Below, piece by piece: positions 26,227-28,639 of a DNA stretch of 28,639 nt. Positions within the stretch are counted from its first letter, which is position 1. The number at the start of each line of letters is the position of its first letter. The stretch spans positions 1 through 28,639 of the forward strand of contig NZ_SDGL01000015.1 in the NCBI RefSeq assembly GCF_007095465.1. Direction: 5' to 3'. A program made the translations under genes and the position numbers. A model generated the notes under the pieces. That model was not told where the DNA came from. It saw only the letters and a list, made by a program, of their open reading frames with translations, and searched no databases. Source of the stretch: Lactobacillus mulieris (GTDB lineage: Bacteria; Bacillota; Bacilli; Lactobacillales; Lactobacillaceae).

Positions 26227-26514
26227 TTGTCAGAATTATTGATCTTTTTGGTTCGAGCTTATCAAAAATTTATTTCGCCAATCTTACCACCAACTTGTCG
26301 GTACTATCCAACATGTTCAAGTTATATGATTGATAGTTTGCGTAAGCATGGACCGTTAAAGGGTTTAATAATGGGGATTGCGAGAATAATTCGTTGCAAT
26401 CCCTTTGTTCGTGGTGGAGTTGATCCAGTTCCGGACCACTTTACTTTAAGGCGAAATCCTCATCCCGAAAAATATGAGGATCCAATTATTGCCAAAAAGT
26501 TTCATTCTAAATAG
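26227..26514 (+). CDS. yidD: Membrane protein insertion efficiency factor YidD
   Basis: A 95-residue protein of the YidD/DUF37 family, which aids YidC-dependent insertion of inner membrane proteins. It is peripheral, with an amphipathic N-terminal helix. The family core is complete: [35 protein letters not shown] and [17 protein letters not shown], with the three conserved Cys. The start is TTG at 26227, with SD TAGGAG overlapping the end of mbl 7 nt upstream. The usual partners rpmH, rnpA and yidC are not near, as is normal in lactobacilli where yidD is detached. Confidence 0.93.
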   Translation: MSELLIFLVRAYQKFISPILPPTCRYYPTCSSYMIDSLRKHGPLKGLIMGIARIIRCNPFVRGGVDPVPDHFTLRRNPHPEKYEDPIIAKKFHSK

Positions 26515-26522
26515 GAGTAATT

Positions 26523-26750
26523 ATGTCTAAAAAGCTTGAAAATATTTCAATTGAAGTAAATGAACTTAAAGGAAAGTCCATTCCTAGTTGGGAAGTTATT
26601 ATTCCAAACAAAAAGGCTATTGGTATCATTGAAAAGGTGGAAGGTCGCTATCGCGCAACTACTAATAAGAGCAATAATGTCCTTTTTTCAAAGAGTTTGG
26701 AAAGTAGTATTAATGACTTACTTTCTTACTTTGCCCTTCATGAAAAATAA
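26523..26750 (+). CDS. DUF2969 family small protein
   Basis: A 75-residue soluble, charged protein (MSKKLENISIEVNELKG...). It fits the DUF2969 family, found in lactobacilli and relatives, by size, sequence character and place before rodA. No membrane span, signal peptide or catalytic motif is visible. The C-terminal half (FSKSLESSINDLLSYFALHEK) looks helical. ATG start with SD TAGGAGTAA, 8 nt after yidD; rodA follows after 19 nt. Its constant company with mbl and rodA suggests a link to wall elongation, but that is inference. Confidence 0.78.
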   Translation: MSKKLENISIEVNELKGKSIPSWEVIIPNKKAIGIIEKVEGRYRATTNKSNNVLFSKSLESSINDLLSYFALHEK

Positions 26751-26769
26751 AATGGGTCGTGATTAATTA

Positions 26770-27960
26770 ATGGCAAAACTACAAAATAAAACTGATATTT
26801 ACGATCGAGTTGCTTGGGGAATTGTTGGAGCAATTGCATTATTAGCAATAATCAGTTTTTATGCAATATGGATAGCTGCAAGCAATGACTCCACATTGGG
26901 AACTCCTTTTAAAGCAGTGATTGGACAGGCAGTGTGGTATATTTTGTCAATTGCACTTGTAATTGTGATTATGCAATTTGATGCAGATCAACTTTTTAAA
27001 ATAGCACCGTATGCTTATGCATTAGGTATAATACTTTTAATTTTAGTTTTAATTTTTTATGATCGAAGTAGCTTTGTTAATAATGGTGCAAAAAGTTGGT
27101 TCAAATTGGGATCATTGACTTTTCAACCATCAGAAGTAATGAAGCCAGCATTTATATTAATGTTGGCTAGAATTGTTAAAGATCATAATGAATATTATGG
27201 CCATACATGGAGAAATGATTGGCTACTTCTAGGGAAAATATTTGCCTGGTTAGCGCCAATTGCTGTTTTGTTAAAATTACAAAATGACTTCGGTACAATG
27301 CTGGTATTCTTCGCAATTGTTGGCGGTGTTATTTTGGTGTCAGGGATAACTTGGAAAATAATTGTACCAACTTTTATTGTGATTGCAGTGCTAGGAACAA
27401 CGACAATCTTACTGGTTACAACAAGTTGGGGACAGGCCTTTTTAGGCCATTTCTTTAAAGCATATCAATTTGAAAGAATAAATTCTTGGCTTGATCCTTC
27501 AGGTGATACTTCCTCTGGTGCATATCAATTATGGCAAAGTATGAAGGCAATTGGATCGGGGCAAATTTTGGGTTCTGGTTTTGGGAAATCAAGTGTTTAT
27601 GTCCCTGTAAGAAGTAGTGATATGGTTTTCTCTGTATTAGGTGAAAGCTTCGGTTTTGTTGGTGGCGTTGTATTAATAATGATTTATTTGTACTTAATAA
27701 TTCAAATGGTCATGATCAGTTTCGATACAAGAAATGCATTTTACTCATATATTTCAACTGGGATTATCATGATGATTTTATTCCACGTTTTTGAAAATAT
27801 TGGAATGAGTATAGACTTGCTTCCACTAACAGGTATTCCATTACCATTTGTTTCCCAAGGTGGATCAGCCCTGATTGGTAATATGATTGGTATTGGCTTG
27901 ATTTTATCAATGAAATTTCATAATAAAGATTATATCTTCTCAACTGCAGGAGACTTCTAA
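26770..27960 (+). CDS. rodA: SEDS-family peptidoglycan glycosyltransferase RodA
   Basis: Polytopic SEDS glycan polymerase of lateral wall synthesis, working with a class B PBP. It has 396 residues with about ten membrane spans. The long extracellular loop holds the family signature: FERINSWLDPSGD, GAYQLWQSMKAIGSGQILGSGFGKS and VPVRSSDMVFSVLGESFGFVGG, with the catalytic Asp expected in the last. The C-terminal GIPLPFVSQGGSALIGNMIGIGL is also diagnostic. RodA is preferred over FtsW because the gene follows mbl. Start ATG; SD is weak (GGGTCGTGA region), so coupling to the upstream gene is possible. A strong terminator follows. Confidence 0.9.
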   Translation: MAKLQNKTDIYDRVAWGIVGAIALLAIISFYAIWIAASNDSTLGTPFKAVIGQAVWYILSIALVIVIMQFDADQLFKIAPYAYALGIILLILVLIFYDRSSFVNNGAKSWFKLGSLTFQPSEVMKPAFILMLARIVKDHNEYYGHTWRNDWLLLGKIFAWLAPIAVLLKLQNDFGTMLVFFAIVGGVILVSGITWKIIVPTFIVIAVLGTTTILLVTTSWGQAFLGHFFKAYQFERINSWLDPSGDTSSGAYQLWQSMKAIGSGQILGSGFGKSSVYVPVRSSDMVFSVLGESFGFVGGVVLIMIYLYLIIQMVMISFDTRNAFYSYISTGIIMMILFHVFENIGMSIDLLPLTGIPLPFVSQGGSALIGNMIGIGLILSMKFHNKDYIFSTAGDF

Positions 27961-28000
27961 AAAAGCTTTAAGTATGTTGCTACATACTTAAAGCTTTTTT
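27959..28000. terminator. Bidirectional terminator between rodA and the usp gene
   Basis: AAAGCTTTAAGTATGT (to 27977) and ACATACTTAAAGCTTT (from 27982) form a perfect stem of about 18 bp with a TGCT loop, A run on the left and T run on the right, so it works on both strands. Confidence 0.92.
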
Positions 28001-28019
28001 CTCTATTAAATTATAAAAA

Positions 28020-28460
28020 TTATTTTTGTCGAATAACAATGACGTCACAATCAGCTGTTCTAGTAACGTATTCAGTTACACTGCCAATTAGTAACCTTTC
28101 AACTGCATTAAGACCAGTTGCTCCTAGTACAATTAAGTCTGTTTGATGCTTTTGTGGGAACTCATGAGCGATGATTGTTTTTGGAGAACCAAACTCAATA
28201 GAGTAGTGAACATTTTTGATACCAGCTTTTACAGCGCGATCATAATATTCTTCTAACTTCTTTTTGGCATCAGCTGAAACTTGTTCAACCATTGCTGAAT
28301 CAAAACTAGAAACATTTTGAAATGATCTAGTATCAATAACATGTAAAATCTCTAAATTTGCGTTGTTTCTTTTAGCAATTGCAACAGCTTTTGAAAAGGC
28401 TAAATCAGCTTCCTTTGAACCATCAACAGCAATTTGAATATGTGAATATTGCTTTAACAT
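28020..28460 (-). CDS. Universal stress protein (UspA family)
   Basis: Cytoplasmic 146-residue UspA-fold protein. The ATP-binding type signature G-x2-G-x9-G-[ST] is complete (GATGLNAVERLLIGSVTEYV), followed by DCDVIVIRQK; the first strand ends in IAVDGSKEAD, the usual adenine site. It should therefore bind ATP; the cellular role in stress survival is known only in general for the family. The start is ATG at 28460: SD AGAGGTG lies 6 nt upstream on the minus strand, while the GTG at 28469 is part of that SD. Single gene, ended by the shared terminator with rodA. Confidence 0.92.
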   Translation of the reverse strand: MLKQYSHIQIAVDGSKEADLAFSKAVAIAKRNNANLEILHVIDTRSFQNVSSFDSAMVEQVSADAKKKLEEYYDRAVKAGIKNVHYSIEFGSPKTIIAHEFPQKHQTDLIVLGATGLNAVERLLIGSVTEYVTRTADCDVIVIRQK

Positions 28461-28484
28461 AATAAGCACCTCTTTCTTAACTTT

Positions 28485-28493
28485 ATTTTACCA
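28485..28493 (-). promoter_or_regulatory. Extended -10 promoter of the usp gene
   Basis: On the minus strand TG-G-TAAAAT (28493-28485), 24 nt before the start codon. The -35 is weak. Farther up, TTGACA occurs on the minus strand near 28568-28573 but has no good -10 at 17 bp. The rest of 28494-28639 is very AT-rich with no gene seen. Confidence 0.5.
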
Positions 28494-28639
28494 AAAAACT
28501 AAAAATATATGATTACTTTTTAAATTATTTTTTAGTTATTGTTATTCCAAAAAATAAAATTAGAAACTGTCAAATTTTTTGTGTAAATAGATTTTTCTCG
28601 TAGATTGATTTTTTAATCTTTTATTTAATCAAAGTAGGA

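Noticed and set aside
26560..26766. Alternative-frame 68-codon reading over the DUF2969 gene
   Set aside because: It has no SD and a basic, low-complexity product; the 26523 frame has a good SD and family resemblance.
28470..28639. 6S-like (lacto-usp) RNA upstream of the usp gene
   Set aside because: This motif is known near usp genes in lactobacilli, but the visible 170 bp is AT-rich with no long paired stem, so I cannot support it.

Overview
The window is low-GC Firmicute chromosome, most likely from the Lactobacillus gasseri/johnsonii group. This is inferred from the AT-rich base use, the atpBEFHAGDC order without atpI, the D-Asp-type ATP-grasp ligase, the DUF2969 and DUF1146 small proteins, and an LPxTG protein with the LPQTG motif. 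I cannot fix the species from sequence alone. I see no insertion sequence, prophage or CRISPR array. Apart from the surface protein at the left edge, this is mostly conserved core chromosome.

Layout. 1-3357 is the 3' part of a giant LPQTG-anchored surface protein: two 48-aa GA-like modules, then seven 363-bp (121-aa) FIVAR/GA-type repeats in strict register. 3543-7812 is a cell-envelope block: a probable D-aspartate ligase that would build the D-Asp cross-bridge of peptidoglycan, a convergent LtaS-type lipoteichoic acid synthase, and a divergent VanZ-family membrane protein. 7883-11016 holds pgi (glycolysis), a DHA2-type MFS exporter and a 79-residue Met/Cys/His-rich membrane protein behind a cre-like site. 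11101-11400 is a minus-strand tRNA operon (Glu-CUC, Gln-CUG) with a strong promoter, a terminator and, between the last tRNA and the terminator, a well-structured segment that I cannot assign to a known RNA family.

11449-13840 holds a beta-lactamase-fold serine hydrolase convergent with murT, a lipid II amidation subunit whose usual partner gatD is not beside it. 13979-18258 runs tdk, prfA, prmC, tsaC/sua5 and upp: pyrimidine salvage plus translation termination and tRNA t6A modification. The prfA/prmC/sua5 junctions overlap. 18390-24860 is the full F1Fo-ATPase operon. After its terminator come a DUF1146 protein and an elongasome-type cluster, mbl, yidD, a DUF2969 protein and rodA, with a perfect extended -10 promoter before mbl. 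The window ends with a minus-strand universal stress protein gene and its AT-rich upstream region.

Several real starts differ from the longest open frame: the MFS gene (GTG 9315), the Met-rich protein (ATG 10777), sua5 (ATG 16542), atpA (TTG 20454), mbl (TTG 25228) and usp (ATG 28460). They were chosen by Shine-Dalgarno position and homology of the N-terminus. The most interesting items are the unassigned RNA element at the end of the tRNA operon, the small Met/Cys-rich membrane protein under a cre-like site, the mosaic surface-protein repeats, and the orphan murT.
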